Positions 42,183 to 53,526 of a stretch of DNA of 64,000 bases are shown piece by piece. The position numbers and the translations under genes are program-made. The DNA is from Emiliania huxleyi CCMP1516 (taxonomy: Eukaryota > Haptophyta > Isochrysidales > Noelaerhabdaceae). The stretch spans positions 451,352 to 515,351 of the forward strand of contig NW_005195801.1 in assembly GCF_000372725.1 (NCBI RefSeq), given 5' to 3'. The notes below the pieces were generated by a model that saw nothing but the letters and a program-made list of their open reading frames with translations, made no database searches and was not told the DNA's origin. Positions within the stretch are counted from its first letter, which is position 1. Each line of letters starts with the position of its first letter.

Positions 42183-42661
42183 TTTTCTTTTTTCCCGTAG
42201 TGATCGCAAGGCTCTTGTACCTTAAGCGCGGTCGTCCGCGCTACATATCGCCTCGGCCGATACGTATCGCTGGAGGGTGCTATGCAGCGCCCCTGTGTAT
42301 AGCGCCTGGCTGGCGGTGATACCAATCGGCGCCGCTCCATATCACCTGGTGCGCTTTAATCGGTCAGTGCTACCCATATCGCTGCCGGGCGACACGTATC
42401 GGCAAAGCGCTGCGCCCGCTCAACGAGGCAGGCGGGGAAAGAGCAAAGAGACACACCTCTCTCGGCTGCCAAACCCCAAACGTCGAAGTGCAAAGACAGG
42501 CGGTGCGTGAATTTCAATTTGCGTCTCGACTTGAAAACGTATGGGGTGTCTTTCCAGCACAAGCGCGCTGTTACGCGCCACAAGGAATGCATACGCATGT
42601 GAGCGTGTGTGCCACTATCCGGATACTTTGTACTCACTTCTCGGTGGCAGCGGCCCATGCG
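42183..42661. other. Gap, nothing recognised
   Basis: Contains several CGTATCG/CGATACG motifs at 42240-42400. It should hold the promoter of the preceding minus-strand gene and the terminator of the phosphatase gene. Confidence 0.4.
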
Positions 42662-44953
42662 TCACGAAAGATGCGAATAGGTGCTATGGCGGTGCGATGC
42701 TGGCACGTCGAGACAGTTGGCGATGCACCTGACAAATCTAGATCGCCAGCCGCCGGCGGCGAAGGTGGAGGCCGACGTTACCACTAGATGTGCGAGCCTC
42801 TTTGGGTGTAGCCGCAGGTGACCGTTGCCATCTGGTGCCACGAGGAGGAGCGCCCCGTCGTTGCTCACGTCGTCGTGCGTGGTAAAGTAATTGCGCGCGG
42901 AGAAGAGGGTGACAAGACGGCCGCCGTGCATCACCTTGTAGCCCTGCCGCACAAACTGGTGTGAGCGCACCACCACGCTGAGCTCGTTCGCCTCGCAAAA
43001 GGCCTCGGTCACGTCAGCGCCAAACTCGGGAATATCCTCACCACGCTCAGACGAGTGCACGCCACTGCGCATCACCGAGTCGGAGTCGCTCGGGTCGCTC
43101 CACAGAGCCTGCAGTGTGACCGCGTCGTAGTGGTCATCGCTCAGCGGCCGCTGCACCGATCGCAGCTCGCGCAGGCCCCAAGACCCGTCACCGATGCCGC
43201 CATGCACGACGAGTATGCGCCTCTCGACAACGGCACCGAGCGGCAGCCACTCGAAAGCCTCGTGGATGGCATCGTAGGCCGCAGTCCAGCAGGTGGGCAG
43301 CCGCTCCTTGCAATGGTGCAGGAAGCCGTCTGGACCCATCGCCTCGTTCATGTCACGAAACTCGTGGTTGCCGCGCACGAGGAAGATTCGCGACGGGTAC
43401 ATGGCCTGAAGCATCGAAGCCGGCCGCTCGCGTGAACAAGGGAGAGCGGCGGCAGGGCGAGGGTTGGGGCGAGGGCGAGAGCGCGCGGTGGCGCGCGCCT
43501 TGAGCGCAAAGAGGACCAGGACGCACTCGAGCTGGTGCGGCCCTCGGTCGACCCAGTCGCCGTTGAACACGTACGAGATCGCCTGCACATCGCCGCCCTT
43601 GTGCGTCGGCATGCCGTACCAGCCAAAGAGCAGCATCAGATCGCGAAGCTGCCCGTGCACGTCCCCAAACACCTTGCACGGCGCAGGCGCGTGCACAAGC
43701 CCAGGCTGCGCAGCGAACACACGCTTCACCTTGGCGGCGAGGGAGGCGATCGCCTGCGCCTGCGCCTTCTCCTTGGTCTCGCCAAGCAGCGCGATGAGCG
43801 CTTCGGTGCCGCCTCGGCCCATCAGCCACGCGTCGCACGGCCGGTCGGCCTGCGTGCAGACGTCCGCCGCCCAGCTGGTGGCCACCTCGATGATTCTCGT
43901 GGCGAGGTGGAACTCCTTGCACGAGCGCTGCAGTGCCAGCGGGCCGCGCCAGCCGCCGACGGCTCGCAAGTCGGGGTGGAGCTTGAGCAGCTCGTTGACC
44001 GCGTTGCCCGGAATACCCGCAGTCGTCACGCCGTCCTTGAGGCTGTTGGCGTAGCTGTTGCGCCCCGACCTAGCCACCCACTGCTTTGCCGTCTCGGCGC
44101 GCCCATCGTAGACGACGCGGCGGTAGCTGGTGTTCGTGTTGAGCTGGCTGAGGCGGAAGCTTCGGGCCATGTCTCGGGTCGAGAGGTCGTGCTCTCGCAG
44201 CCGCCGCTCTAGCACCGAGTTGTCGCCGTCGCAGAGGCTGCGCGCAAGGCTCTCCACCGAGACCATGCGGCCGAGAAGCCCGGACGGGTCGGATCCATCG
44301 TCATTCTCCTCATCGCCCTGTGTGAGAGCCCTGGTCATGCGCTCGAGCTGTGTGGACTCCGAGATCTCGACCTCCCCACTGGCGTGCTCCGTGAGCGCCC
44401 TCGCGATCCGCTCGACGTGCCTCGGGCTTGCGCACAGGTCGGTCAGCCACGCGAGGATCTCGGCGCGGGAGAGCTTGCCGTCGCCGTTGGCGTCGTAAAA
44501 GTGCAGCACCGCCCGCAGACGCAGCGACTGGATGGCCTCGTGCTCCTCAGCTCCCTTCTCGACGCTCAATCGGCCCTCTAAAGTGTCGTGCCAGAACGCC
44601 TCACGCAGCAGCAAGTACTCCTGGCGGTTGATCCGGTTGGTGCGGTCGAGGTCTCCTGCGACAAAGCAGGCCCGCGCCGCGCGCCGGTTGAGCATCCAGT
44701 TGTGTGAGGCGGTCTCCACAAAGAGCTGCACGTCCATCTTCCCTTCGAGTGAGCCGGCTGCAAACTTGAACTCTTCATCCGACTCCTCACGCAAGCGTGA
44801 GCGATCACCAAGAAAGCCGAGCTGCCGCTCGAGTATGTCAAAGTCTCGCTTTGCAAGAGCTCGGTCATCCGCCTTTGGGGACTCGGCCGCCTGTGGCGGC
44901 CGCTCCGGTATCAGCGCATTCTCCGGGCCCTTGGCGCCGAAAGCGTCGTACAT
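42662..44953 (-). CDS. EF-hand-containing PPP-family Ser/Thr protein phosphatase
   Basis: ATG 44953. Exon 1 44953-43499; 93-nt GC-AG intron (43498-43406); exon 2 43405-42662 (732 aa spliced). The N-terminal half has two EF-hand-like loops, the second canonical (YDANGDGKLSRAEI), the first DLDRTNRINRQE. The phosphatase core has GDVHGQLRDLMLLF, FNGDWVDRGPHQLECVLVL, LVRGNHEFRDMNEAMG, LQALWSDPSDSDS and LVTLFSARNYF: all metal-binding motifs are intact. Calcium-tuned dephosphorylation is expected. EF hands precede the catalytic domain, the reverse of animal PPEF. The intron lies exactly between VLFALK and AMYPSRIFLV. Confidence 0.9.
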   Translation of the reverse strand: MYDAFGAKGPENALIPERPPQAAESPKADDRALAKRDFDILERQLGFLGDRSRLREESDEEFKFAAGSLEGKMDVQLFVETASHNWMLNRRAARACFVAGDLDRTNRINRQEYLLLREAFWHDTLEGRLSVEKGAEEHEAIQSLRLRAVLHFYDANGDGKLSRAEILAWLTDLCASPRHVERIARALTEHASGEVEISESTQLERMTRALTQGDEENDDGSDPSGLLGRMVSVESLARSLCDGDNSVLERRLREHDLSTRDMARSFRLSQLNTNTSYRRVVYDGRAETAKQWVARSGRNSYANSLKDGVTTAGIPGNAVNELLKLHPDLRAVGGWRGPLALQRSCKEFHLATRIIEVATSWAADVCTQADRPCDAWLMGRGGTEALIALLGETKEKAQAQAIASLAAKVKRVFAAQPGLVHAPAPCKVFGDVHGQLRDLMLLFGWYGMPTHKGGDVQAISYVFNGDWVDRGPHQLECVLVLFALKARATARSRPRPNPRPAAALPCSRERPASMLQAMYPSRIFLVRGNHEFRDMNEAMGPDGFLHHCKERLPTCWTAAYDAIHEAFEWLPLGAVVERRILVVHGGIGDGSWGLRELRSVQRPLSDDHYDAVTLQALWSDPSDSDSVMRSGVHSSERGEDIPEFGADVTEAFCEANELSVVVRSHQFVRQGYKVMHGGRLVTLFSARNYFTTHDDVSNDGALLLVAPDGNGHLRLHPKRLAHLVVTSASTFAAGGWRSRFVRCIANCLDVPASHRHSTYSHLS

Positions 44954-45292
44954 GCTTCGTTCGCGACGCTTGAGACCCGAAAACGTCCGTCCGTACCGGC
45001 GAGCCGAGTTCCCCCACCCGTATGTGGGTATCTTACCCGTTAGCTCGGCCTATGGGTTCTTGTTAGCAGGTCAAGACACAGAGCTCACACAAAATCACAG
45101 CGGGAGGAAAGCGGCGAGTCGCATTCCAGAGGGGTCGTTGTGGCGGGCCACCCTGTCCAGAGAGGCACGGGTAGGTGCCAAAATCTGGGGTCTTTTCGAC
45201 CGAGTCTATGATCACCGAGCGATGGAGATGGTGCGGGAGAGTACGGGTGTTCCACGACACGCACCGACCCTTCACGAACCGAACGGCTGTGC

Positions 45293-45420
45293 CCAGGGAA
45301 GGCACAGTCCTTGGCGCCGGGATTGCGTGTCCGCCGTGTCAAGGCACAATCCCAAGGCACAATCCCAGGGAAGGCACACGTGTTCTTGGCGCCGGATTGC
45401 GTGTCCGCCGTGTCAAAAAA
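45293..45420 (+). repeat. Tandem duplication, about 55-70 bp units
   Basis: 'ccagggaaggcaca' and 'cttggcgccgg', 'attgcgtgtccgccgtgtca' occur twice (45293-45345 and 45365-45417). The 'aaggcacaatccca' motif is also doubled between them. Confidence 0.8.
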
Positions 45421-45774
45421 ACTGGGACCAGGAACCGGACAAAGGTAGGTAGGGTATAGGAAGGTGAAGAACAGTCAGGCTCGGACTGGACACCAGCGCG
45501 GTATGGGTGGACGCTGGACAGAAGAGGACGGCACGCGCGAGCGACGCACAGACACACACAAGCTCACAAGACACTCAGCCAGCTGGGCTGCCACACATCC
45601 CGAGTGACCGTACGGCACTACGCCACTCGGGGCCACGTGCCCCCTGTCGCCCCCCCTGCACAAAGGACAAAGCTCAAAGGCCCAGATTGAAACAGAAAAA
45701 AAGCCCCGCGATAATATCTACCCTTATAAGTCTCTCGTGTCCGCGCCGACGCTCTTTTAACCGTAGAACGTCCC

Positions 45775-45990
45775 ACCTGAACACCGCCCGCCGACGATCG
45801 CTCGATCGGTCACACCGCCATCGCCGTCGGGGAGAGGGGGGACGACACTGCTTTGGCAGCGTGCACCTCGTGTTTGTTATGACCCCCCCCCCAATGAACA
45901 CACCAGTGAGGGAGGGCGAGACGATCGAGGGGTCCCGTACCATATGCGGAGAATCGACCCTACCTATCCAGTGCTCAAGTGCTCAAGTGG
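45775..45990 (+). repeat. Dispersed repeat R4 (full copy)
   Basis: Contains ggcagcgtgcacctcg, tgtttgttatgaccccccc and agacgatcgaggggtcccgt. Copies: 54061-54290 (inverted), 55020-55175 and 31843-31930 (partial). The copies end near AGTGCTCAAG motifs. Confidence 0.85.
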
Positions 45991-46097
45991 GTTGCGGGAA
46001 GAAAACGTCGCATTAGAAACCACGCCGAGCGATTTCCGCAAAAATCTAAGAAACCACGGCGCGCCGCAGGCGCGGCCCCGAGAAAACTCGCCTCGTC

Positions 46098-46345
46098 GCC
46101 CTCCCGCCGCCTCGCCGCTACCCCGCCCGCTCGCGCCCGACTTTCTACCTCCTCGTGATCCAACCCGCCACCCCCCTCGCCCGTCACCCTCCCGCCGCCT
46201 CGCCGCTACCTCGCCCGCTCGCGCCCGACTTTCTACCTCCTCGTGATCCAACCCGCCACCCCCCTGGCCTCGCCACCCTCCCGCCGCCTCGCCGCCACCC
46301 CGCCCGCTCGCGCCCGACTTTCTACCTCGTGCCACGTCACCCTCC
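46098..46345 (+). repeat. About 88-bp tandem array, three and a half copies
   Basis: Units start CCCTCCCGCCGCCTCGCCGC at about 46099, 46187, 46276 and 46340, and carry 'cgcgcccgactttctacctc' and 'cgtgatccaacccgccaccc'. Spacings are 88, 89 and 64. Probably non-coding. Confidence 0.85.
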
Positions 46346-47185
46346 CGCCGCCCCGCTGCTCGCTTGCCCGCTCTGCCCAGCCGACCGACGCCCCGCCATC
46401 CGTTGCCGTTATGCCGCCGCTCCTTTCCTGTCCGCCGTGCCGTCGTTCTTTACCATACCGCGCCGCCTTCCCATACTTCCTGCTTCGACGGGGTTTGTGT
46501 TGAGGAGTGACCCGTGCCGCCGTGTGCCCCGCAGCGGCCTCGCTGGGCCAGAAAGTCGGCCCCGAGTGCCCGCAGCAGCCTCGTTGAGCCAGAACGTCGG
46601 CTCGCGAGGTGGGTGCTAGTATGAGCCCGCTGAGGCGTAGTTAGTGCTCTTGCAGAGGCGGTTAGTGGTGCACTAACCCCGAGAAACCCTTCGGGCCACT
46701 CCTCATCGCAAACCCTGTCAGCAGTCCTCCTCCGGGAATGTACGTAAGAGCCACATACAATATTTACACAACCCCCTCTCTCTTTTCTCCCAGTAAGCTA
46801 TAAGTACGTACAATATACCTACAAACATACATTGAGAGAGAGACATTGAAAAGGCCAGAAACGAGTGAACCCCGGGGTTGTGCGTTTACGTGCTCGGTCG
46901 GGAGCCCTCGCCCCCCGGTCTGGTCGTGGTCGAGACCGAGGTGTCGAACTGAGAGCCACTACTGGAGGCTACCTCCGGCCACCGCTCGACTACCCACGGA
47001 CATGGCCGGTCCTGTGGCTTGCCTGGACTCGCTCAGAAGCCTCACTTCGTGCACACCTTTGCTCTCTGGCTCCCGCGAGTGCGTTCAGGCCACTCAAGCA
47101 GGCGACGCCGAGCACCCGCAGCGCATCTCGCCGGGGCGCCACCTATCGACCCGACTGATTGGCAGCATCAAAGCCGACCCCATGA

Positions 47186-47392
47186 CGGCTTGGAGCGCTG
47201 CTGCCGACGCTGGTGCGCGCGAAGGTCAAGTCGCTCGCTAGCCTGGCGCTTCTCGGCCTGGACCAGCTGCAGACGGCCATCACCAGTGCGGGCGGCGCGA
47301 GGCTTGCCCCGGCGCAGCGAGAGAAGCTGAGCTCGCTGGGCCTGTGCGCCGCTGCGGCGCCGCCCGCGCCGGCGCAAATGGAGCGCGTGTGA
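47186..47392 (+). CDS. Possible last exon of an unknown gene
   Basis: The frame after a stop at 47183 reads LGALLPTLVRAKVKSLASLA, then LLGLDQLQTAITSAGG, REKLSSLGLC and a stop at 47390-47392. It has amphipathic character unlike the surrounding shadow frames. No start codon; upstream exons not found. Confidence 0.3.
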   Translation, partial: RLGALLPTLVRAKVKSLASLALLGLDQLQTAITSAGGARLAPAQREKLSSLGLCAAAAPPAPAQMERV

Positions 47393-48335
47393 GGGGCATG
47401 CGTCGGCTCAGACATGGGTTGGGGGTGGGTGGCGGGGTGGGGGTGGGGGGCAGGGAGGAGGTAGGTAGCCGTCTCGGCCGTGTCGGGCCGAGTTTGTCGT
47501 CTCGGCCCGTTGGGCACTGCCGCGTGCCGGCGTCCGGCCCGGTCTGCACAACAGTACAGGTACAGGTGCTAAGGTTCACACCGTCAGAACTCAGCTCCGC
47601 TAAGGATTGAGTGTCTGAGACTTGGGCATCTTACACAACTTTTGTAGTAGAGCACAATGGCACCCTTGCATCAAGTGCATCACTTCATTATTGGACCCTA
47701 TTGGAGACCCCCGTTTTCGGCCGCCGCGGCCGGAGAGCACCCCCGTCGCCCCCGGGGGCCCGTCGACACCCCAGGCTGGCTGCTTCACGGGGATGCACCC
47801 CCCCGGACACATGCTGCAGCCCCGAGTGGATGTATTGGTCGATTGTGGGTCCCACAAGACTACTCTAGTAGGGGCCGGGCGCTTGAGCGTTGGCGGTACA
47901 CCTGTGCAGATGTTGCACGGGTGAAATGGCTCCTCGTACAGGGTAGGAGGCAGGTGGTGGGTTTGAGTGTCGTGAGTGCTTGCAGCCGCGAGTACAGCAC
48001 CGTTTGTGACTCCCATGGATGCAGTTGGGTGGGGCACGGTGCTGGGGGGCGGTCCGGTGCGCCACAACAGCCTCCCCGGCTCACCCCCATCCAGTTCGAC
48101 ACCTCCATCCCGACCGTGGAACCCCAACTTGAACCGGTCATATCTCGGGCGGACTGGCACCTCAGGAGCTCATCCTGGGCGGTTTTGGGGAGTATTGGGG
48201 GTGTACTTGAAGGTGGGAAAAAGAGTTTTGCACGAGATCTTAACTGGAGGACAGCCTGACCACCGTGAATTCTCTTCTCCTGACGCAGGTGCGGACGGCG
48301 CCCCGGCCCAGCTCTGGACAGCGCCGCTGGACAGC

Positions 48336-49148
48336 ATGGTGCTTTTTCGTTCGGCGCGCTTACTCCCGCGGCTCTTCAGGCCGCAAGCCGTGGCGCGCCT
48401 GGCCGCAGCGCGCCGCTTGAGCACAAAGCCGCCGCCCTCCGAGCCCGCTCCGCCGCCGCCGCCGCCGCCAGCCGATGAGCCACCGGCCGGCGCAAAAGAC
48501 GATGACAGTGACGCTGGCCTGCGCGAACGGCTGCTGGAGGCCGCGCTGAAGGAGGTTCCGGCGCACGGCTGGAGCGTCGCCGCGCTCTCCGCTGGCGCCG
48601 TCACGCTGGGCCTCTCTCCCACAGCGCACGGCGTCCTGCCACGCGGGCCTATCGAACTGGTGCGCCACTTTTCGGCGCAGTGCGATGAGGCACTCAAGAA
48701 GGAGATCGAGGCGAGGAGCGAGGAGCTGGGGGCGCTGGAGACGCACAATCGCCTCATTATTGCCATCGAGACGCGCCTCGCGCTCCTGCAGCCGCACGCT
48801 GCGACGTGGCCGCAGGCTCTGGCGCTGCGTGCGCTGCCGACCAACCTCCTCGAGTCGTTGCAGGACGCGCAAGCGCTGAGTGAGCTCCTGCTCACGGCGT
48901 GCGGCGACGCCGCCGCCACCGAAGTGGCACCGAAGTTGATGGACCCGCACCTCAAGCGCGCCTCGCTCGCCGCCGTCTACGGCGCCGCTGAGCTCTACAT
49001 GCTCACCGACCGCTCTCCCGGCTTCACCGACACGTCGTGCTTTGTGGAGCGAGAGGTGGCGGCGCTGCAGCAGGCGGCGGGCGCCGCCACCTACCTCGGC
49101 GGCCTGAACCCGGCCTCCATTTTGGCGTCCCTCCTCCCTCGCAAATAG
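48336..49148 (+). CDS. COQ9: Ubiquinone biosynthesis protein COQ9, mitochondrial
   Basis: COQ9 is a lipid-binding TetR-fold protein that supports COQ7 in the mitochondrial CoQ synthome. ATG 48336, single exon, 270 aa. The N-terminus (MVLFRSARLLPRLFRPQAVA, then RRLST) is a clear presequence. A proline-rich spacer follows. The conserved core is ERLLEAALKEVPAHGWSVAA, then LGLSPTAHGVLPRGPIELVR, ETRLALLQPHAATWPQALAL, LKRASLAAVYGAAELYMLTD and SPGFTDTSCFVEREV. Length and order match animal and fungal COQ9. Confidence 0.92.
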   Translation: MVLFRSARLLPRLFRPQAVARLAAARRLSTKPPPSEPAPPPPPPPADEPPAGAKDDDSDAGLRERLLEAALKEVPAHGWSVAALSAGAVTLGLSPTAHGVLPRGPIELVRHFSAQCDEALKKEIEARSEELGALETHNRLIIAIETRLALLQPHAATWPQALALRALPTNLLESLQDAQALSELLLTACGDAAATEVAPKLMDPHLKRASLAAVYGAAELYMLTDRSPGFTDTSCFVEREVAALQQAAGAATYLGGLNPASILASLLPRK

Positions 49149-49674
49149 TCCAGAGCTTGGCGACGCCCCCGCGCCGATGAGTGTGTGCAGCATTAACAAT
49201 TCGTCTTGAGAGATGAGAGGCCTGGTCGCCCTCTTCGTGTGTCTAGTCTGTTAGGAGGAGCAGTTGGTTGGTCTTGTTGTATGTGGTGGTGGAGCGCGTT
49301 GTTGCTACGAGAGCGAAAAAAAGCTGGAAAAATAGCAAAACGATATCGCTGCGACGCCCCCCGGCCCCGCAGGACACGCAGCGGACGAGTGGCATTTCTT
49401 GCATTATTAACGCACAGTATATACCTAGCTGAGATCCTGAGAACACGGCGAGCGAGAGGCGGCAGGCGCGCACTGCGAGGGCGAGACTCTTGTAGACAGA
49501 GCCGTACGTGCAGACGTGTGGTCGGCGCAAGCGCGAAGCGGACGTACGGGGCGCAAGTGTGGCGACGTATGGCGTGGGCGGCCGTGTGTCGTGCAAGCAA
49601 GCAAGCCGGCCGCCTCGCCGTCGCCCGTGGATGCGGCCCTGCGTCTGACACCGGCCGCAGCCCGAGCCGGTCGG
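49149..49674. other. Convergent gap
   Basis: Space between COQ9 (+) and the WD40 gene (-), both ending here. No gene, repeat or clear signal recognised. Confidence 0.4.
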
Positions 49675-52600
49675 TCAAGAGAGGAGCACGATGTTGCCGT
49701 CGTCGAGCCCGCAGAAGAGGGCCGTCCCGTCCGCGGAGGGGGTGAGGCAGACCACCTCGACGTGCATGCCCTGCGGCTGGTCGAGGGGCAGCGAGTGGAC
49801 CTGCCGCAGCTCGGGCGCCTCCCCCTCGAGCGTCGCCGTGTCCCAGAGGGAGACTGTGCCGTCCTCTGTGCCAGTCGCGAGGCAGTGCGAGGCGATGTGC
49901 CACGACATGGCCGAGACCGCGCAGCCGAAGCCGCCGACGTGCGCCAGGCAGGCGCCGGAGGGCAGCGCCCACGCGCGCAAGCCCTGGCCGTCGTTGGACC
50001 CCGTGAATGCGATTCGGCGGGAGCGGCTGAGCGCGAGGCACATCACGCCTGTTCACGGGCGCGCAGCTGTGAAGAGGCGCATGTCACGCGCGACCCACGT
50101 GGGAGAGAGAGACGCGGCGACGCAGCGGCTCGGGGGGCGGGAGGGGGGCGGGCGGGGGGGGGGGCAAAGCCTGCGTTATGCGTCAGCGTGACGCGATGCG
50201 ACCAGCCGCCGCCAGCCCCTCCGCCGCCCCCAGCCCCTCCGGCTCCGGCGGCGGAAGCCCCGCCGCCGCCGCCCCCGCCGCCGCCCCCGCCCGGCGCACG
50301 CATCCACACCTTTGCGGTGGAGTCGAAGGAGGCGGTGAGCAGCATCCCGTCCGCCTGCACCTCGTCGGGCGGCTTCGCGACGAGCAGCGCCATCACCCAG
50401 TCTTCGCCAGTCGGCTCGTGCGCGTTGAGCGCCTGCGGCCGGGCGAAGAGGAGTTGGTGGAGAGGTGGGTTGATCACTTGCGCCCGCAGCAGCGTCCTGG
50501 TTGCTCTTGGAGGACGTCTCATGACCCTCGGCGGATCTCGGCGGGTCTCGACGGGTCTCGGCGGGTCTCGGCGGGTCTCGGCGGGTCTCTGGCTCCTCGC
50601 CTGCAGCAGCGTCCCGGACGCCGAGCTCCAGACGCAGACGGAGCCGTCCTGCGCCCCGGACACGAGCAGCGGCGCGTGGCGCGAGGCGCACACGGGCGTC
50701 AGCGCGACGCACATCACCTGCGAGGGCGTGCCGGTCGGGTCACAGCAAGAGAGCTGCCGAGGCGGCTCTGAGAGGGCTACCGAGCCTCGTCGCAGGCACC
50801 TGCGAGGGCGAGCTCAGCTGCGGCACGTGCTGCAGCCGCAGCAGCGAGTACAGCAAGAATACGCCCGCGTCCTTGTGCAGCCGGAAGAGAGCGACCGACC
50901 CGTCCTCGCACCCACACGCCAGCGTCGAGCCAAGCAGCGCCACCGAGTTGACCTCGCCGCCGCCGGCCGGCTGGGAAGACTGCCTCGACCACTGCTTGGC
51001 CGACTGCAGCGTGGTGCCGAGGCCTCCTCCGCCAGAGGCAGCCTCGCGCCGTGACCACAGGTGGAGGTGCCCGTCGAGCCCGCCTGCTCACACCCTCCCT
51101 CCTCACGCCACCTCTCTCTCTCTCTCTTCTCGCCGCGCAGCCCGTCGAGCGCTGCCACTGACATCGCTCGGCTCGATCTCGGATGTATCTCGGCTGAGTG
51201 CGCGCCCGCGACGAGGCCGGTGCCGCAATCGGTCACCACGATGGCCTGCAGCGGCCTGTCGAGCGGGTTCTCGAGCAGCGCGACCTGCGGACGTGCCGTG
51301 GACGTGCCGTGGACGTGTCGTGGACGTGCCGTCCCTCCTTCGGCTCCTCGAGCAGCGCCCACCTGGCTCAGCTCCGGCAGCGGCGGCGGCGCCGGGTCGT
51401 GGGCAGCGGAGCCGCGCGTGTGCGAAGCGGCGCTCGGCGGCCCCGCGCTGCGCTCGTACCGGTCCGACGACTGGCGGCGGGCGAGGCGAGGCGCGTTGAC
51501 TGGCGCCGAGTGGCTCCGCTCGCAGCCGTTGTCGCCCGTCAGCGAGCGGCGCGGCGGCGGAGGGCGATCAATGCGCGAGGCTGCAGCTGCGGCGCTCGCA
51601 GGCGGAGGCGGCTCGAGGTTCCGGCCGGGCGGGTAGAGGGGCCGCGGGGAAGAGTTGTTTGAGCGGCGCTCTCTCTCGCCCACCGGCGAGGCGCCTGCAG
51701 CGCGAGAGAGGCGCGTCTCAGCCGGGTGCAGCAGCGTCTCAGCCGGGTGCAGCAGGAGGATGCAGCTGGGTACGAGGCGGTGTCGAGTGCGCGTCAGAGC
51801 GCTGGGATCCGTATCCTGCATCTAGAGGAGCCGCCGGTAGAGATCGGGCGCGTGAGGAGGCCGGAGGCAGTCTCCCCGCCGGCGGCTCTCCCGCCTGCAG
51901 GAAGGTTCCGAGAACGCTCCGAGAAGGCTCCATTGCTAGACTCTGGCGCCGTCGGCTAGCGTGCCGTTGCTGCCGCCGGCGCCGCCGCGACCATCCTCGG
52001 CGACCGCGCGCGGCGGGCGGCGCAGCCGCACCTCCTCCGAGCGCGGCCTCTGGGCTGGGTAGCGGGCCGACGCAGGCGGCGCAGAGGAGACGCCTCCAGC
52101 AGAGAGGCCTGCCGCAGTGGAGGGGAGGAGGGCGAGGGTGAGGGTGGGTGGGGCGAGGCGCGAAAACTGCCGCGCGGCAGCGCACCGGCGTGGGAGGTCG
52201 GCGAGAGCGGCGGCGGCGAGTAGGCGTTGGTGTGCTCCGCGCCCTCCGACGCGTCGCCCTCGCCAGTGCCGGTGGCGGAGCCGGCAGCAGCTGCAGCCGA
52301 GGCGCCGGCTGGTGCGCCCGCCTCTGACACGCGCAGCTGTAGCTCGTAGCGCTCGGCGAGCAGCCTGCGTCGCGGAGGGGAGTCAGCAGGCCGGGGCGGG
52401 GAGGGAGTGGCGGCAGCGACACACCGCGACGAGTCTGAGAGAGCAGTCACGCGAGGCGCCGTGGACGGGCGGGCGAGGGAGCGCCCGGCCAACGCGCCCG
52501 CCGGCGTGAACCGAGTGCCGAGCTCGGAGAGCTCGGACGGGTCCAGCTCACTGCCTGGCACGCGAGGGGGTGAGCTCCTGCTTCGATCACTGAACGCACG

Positions 52601-52744
52601 GAGCTCGGCAACAGCAGCCTCGAGGGCGACGATGCGTGACTGCTGATCTCTGATCTGCTCCTGCTGCGCCTTGATCTGCTCCTGTTGCCGCAGCAGCCGC
52701 CCCTCGACCCTGTCTAGTCTCGAGTCTGACGTGGATGCTGCCAT
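49675..52744 (-). CDS. Coiled-coil plus WD40-repeat protein
   Basis: ATG 52744. The N-terminus MAASTSDSRLDRVEGRLLRQ, then QQEQIRDQQSRIVALEAAVA is a heptad coiled coil, followed by Ser/Pro-rich sequence. The C-terminal exons, fixed by phase, are: one ending at 51363, 51284-51206, 51083-50800, 50717-50601, 50432-50171 and 50048-49675. They encode WD units (LDGHLHLWSRREA, CGCEDGSVALFRLHKD, VSGAQDGSVCVWSSASG, LTASFDSTAKVWMRAPG, ATGTEDGTVSLWDTATLEG and CGLDDGNIVLLS). Exons between about 52100 and 51400 are not resolved. WD proteins of this kind scaffold trafficking, ciliary or kinase complexes; the exact role is unknown. Introns 51205-51084, 50600-50433 and 50170-50049 are GC-AG. Confidence 0.75.
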
Positions 52745-53124
52745 AGAGAGGAGAGAGAGAGGCACAGCTCTGACGTGGATGCTGCCGCGGAGGCTGTGCC
52801 GCGGAGGGTGTGCCGCTCTCCCTCTCTCAAAAAAAGAATGGGCGCCAATTCCCATCCCTCCCGGGTAACTGTTTTCTTTCTTTTGCAGCTGGGTGAACAA
52901 GACGCATGTTAAAAAAGACTGGCAGCGGCCCCCTTCTGCGCGGTGCCATCTGTGTACTGACAACCCGGGAAGCGAACCTTGCGCACGTGCTAACAAACTG
53001 AAATCAGACGAACTGAGACCCCTTCCTCGGCGCTGCTGGCCCACGCCGGCACGCCTGGGCACCTGAGTGTCCAGAGCTCGCGGCGGCCCCGGGGTGCCGT
53101 CTACGCCCCAAGCCCCAAACACAG
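52745..53124. other. Promoter gap of the WD40 gene
   Basis: Contains two 22-24-bp direct copies around 'ctctgacgtggatgctgcc' (52726-52746 and 52770-52788) that straddle the start region, and weak similarity to inverted R3 (52838-52885). Confidence 0.4.
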
Positions 53125-53526
53125 CTATATCTCCACTTTGGCCTCGTCTTCTGCGTCCGGGACGGCGTCACTCTCGGCGTCACTGTCCGCCGCCGCCGAC
53201 CCGGCATCACCGCCTGCGCGCCTCTGCTGCCTTTCCACTGACCGCTTGCTTCTTTGCTGCCGCTCCTCCGTCGTGAGACACCGGTTGAACTTCTGCTGGC
53301 GTTTGGTGTCAATCTCGCCCGGCTCGAGCTCCTCGGCTCCGTACACTTCAGCATAGCAATGCTGGCTCTGGCAGCGCAGCACGCAGTTTGTACGCTCGTC
53401 GTCGTGAACGCCGCGGCACTCACCACGCTCGCACTCACGGCGTTTTACAGCAGCCGCGCGCGACTGCCGCTTGCGTGCGCCCGATACTATGGCCAGGCCG
53501 AGGAGAAGTAGTGTGGCTGAACGCAT
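53125..53526 (-). CDS. Small secreted-type cysteine-rich protein (DUF4787-like)
   Basis: ATG 53526, 133 aa, single exon. Signal peptide MRSATLLLLGLAIVSGA, then a basic patch. The core is RRECERGECRGVHDDERTNC, then VLRCQSQHCYAEVYGAEELE and PGEIDTKRQQKFNRC. The CVLRC-x3-CY-x-x-IYG-like pattern followed by an EGEID motif is that of a small conserved eukaryotic family of unknown function (DUF4787 from memory). The tail is Lys/Arg then Asp/Glu/Ala-rich. Probably in the ER or secreted. Confidence 0.65.
   Translation of the reverse strand: MRSATLLLLGLAIVSGARKRQSRAAAVKRRECERGECRGVHDDERTNCVLRCQSQHCYAEVYGAEELEPGEIDTKRQQKFNRCLTTEERQQRSKRSVERQQRRAGGDAGSAAADSDAESDAVPDAEDEAKVEI

Larger units (their letters stand above)
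44954..48335. other. Long repeat-rich gap
   Basis: Contains a tandem duplication (45293-45420), R4 (45775-45990), an about 88-bp tandem array (46098-46345) and a relative of the 32967 MITE (46736-46810). A possible last exon lies at 47186-47392. At 47600-48290 there is sequence with no recognised content; the COQ9 upstream region begins there. Confidence 0.5.
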
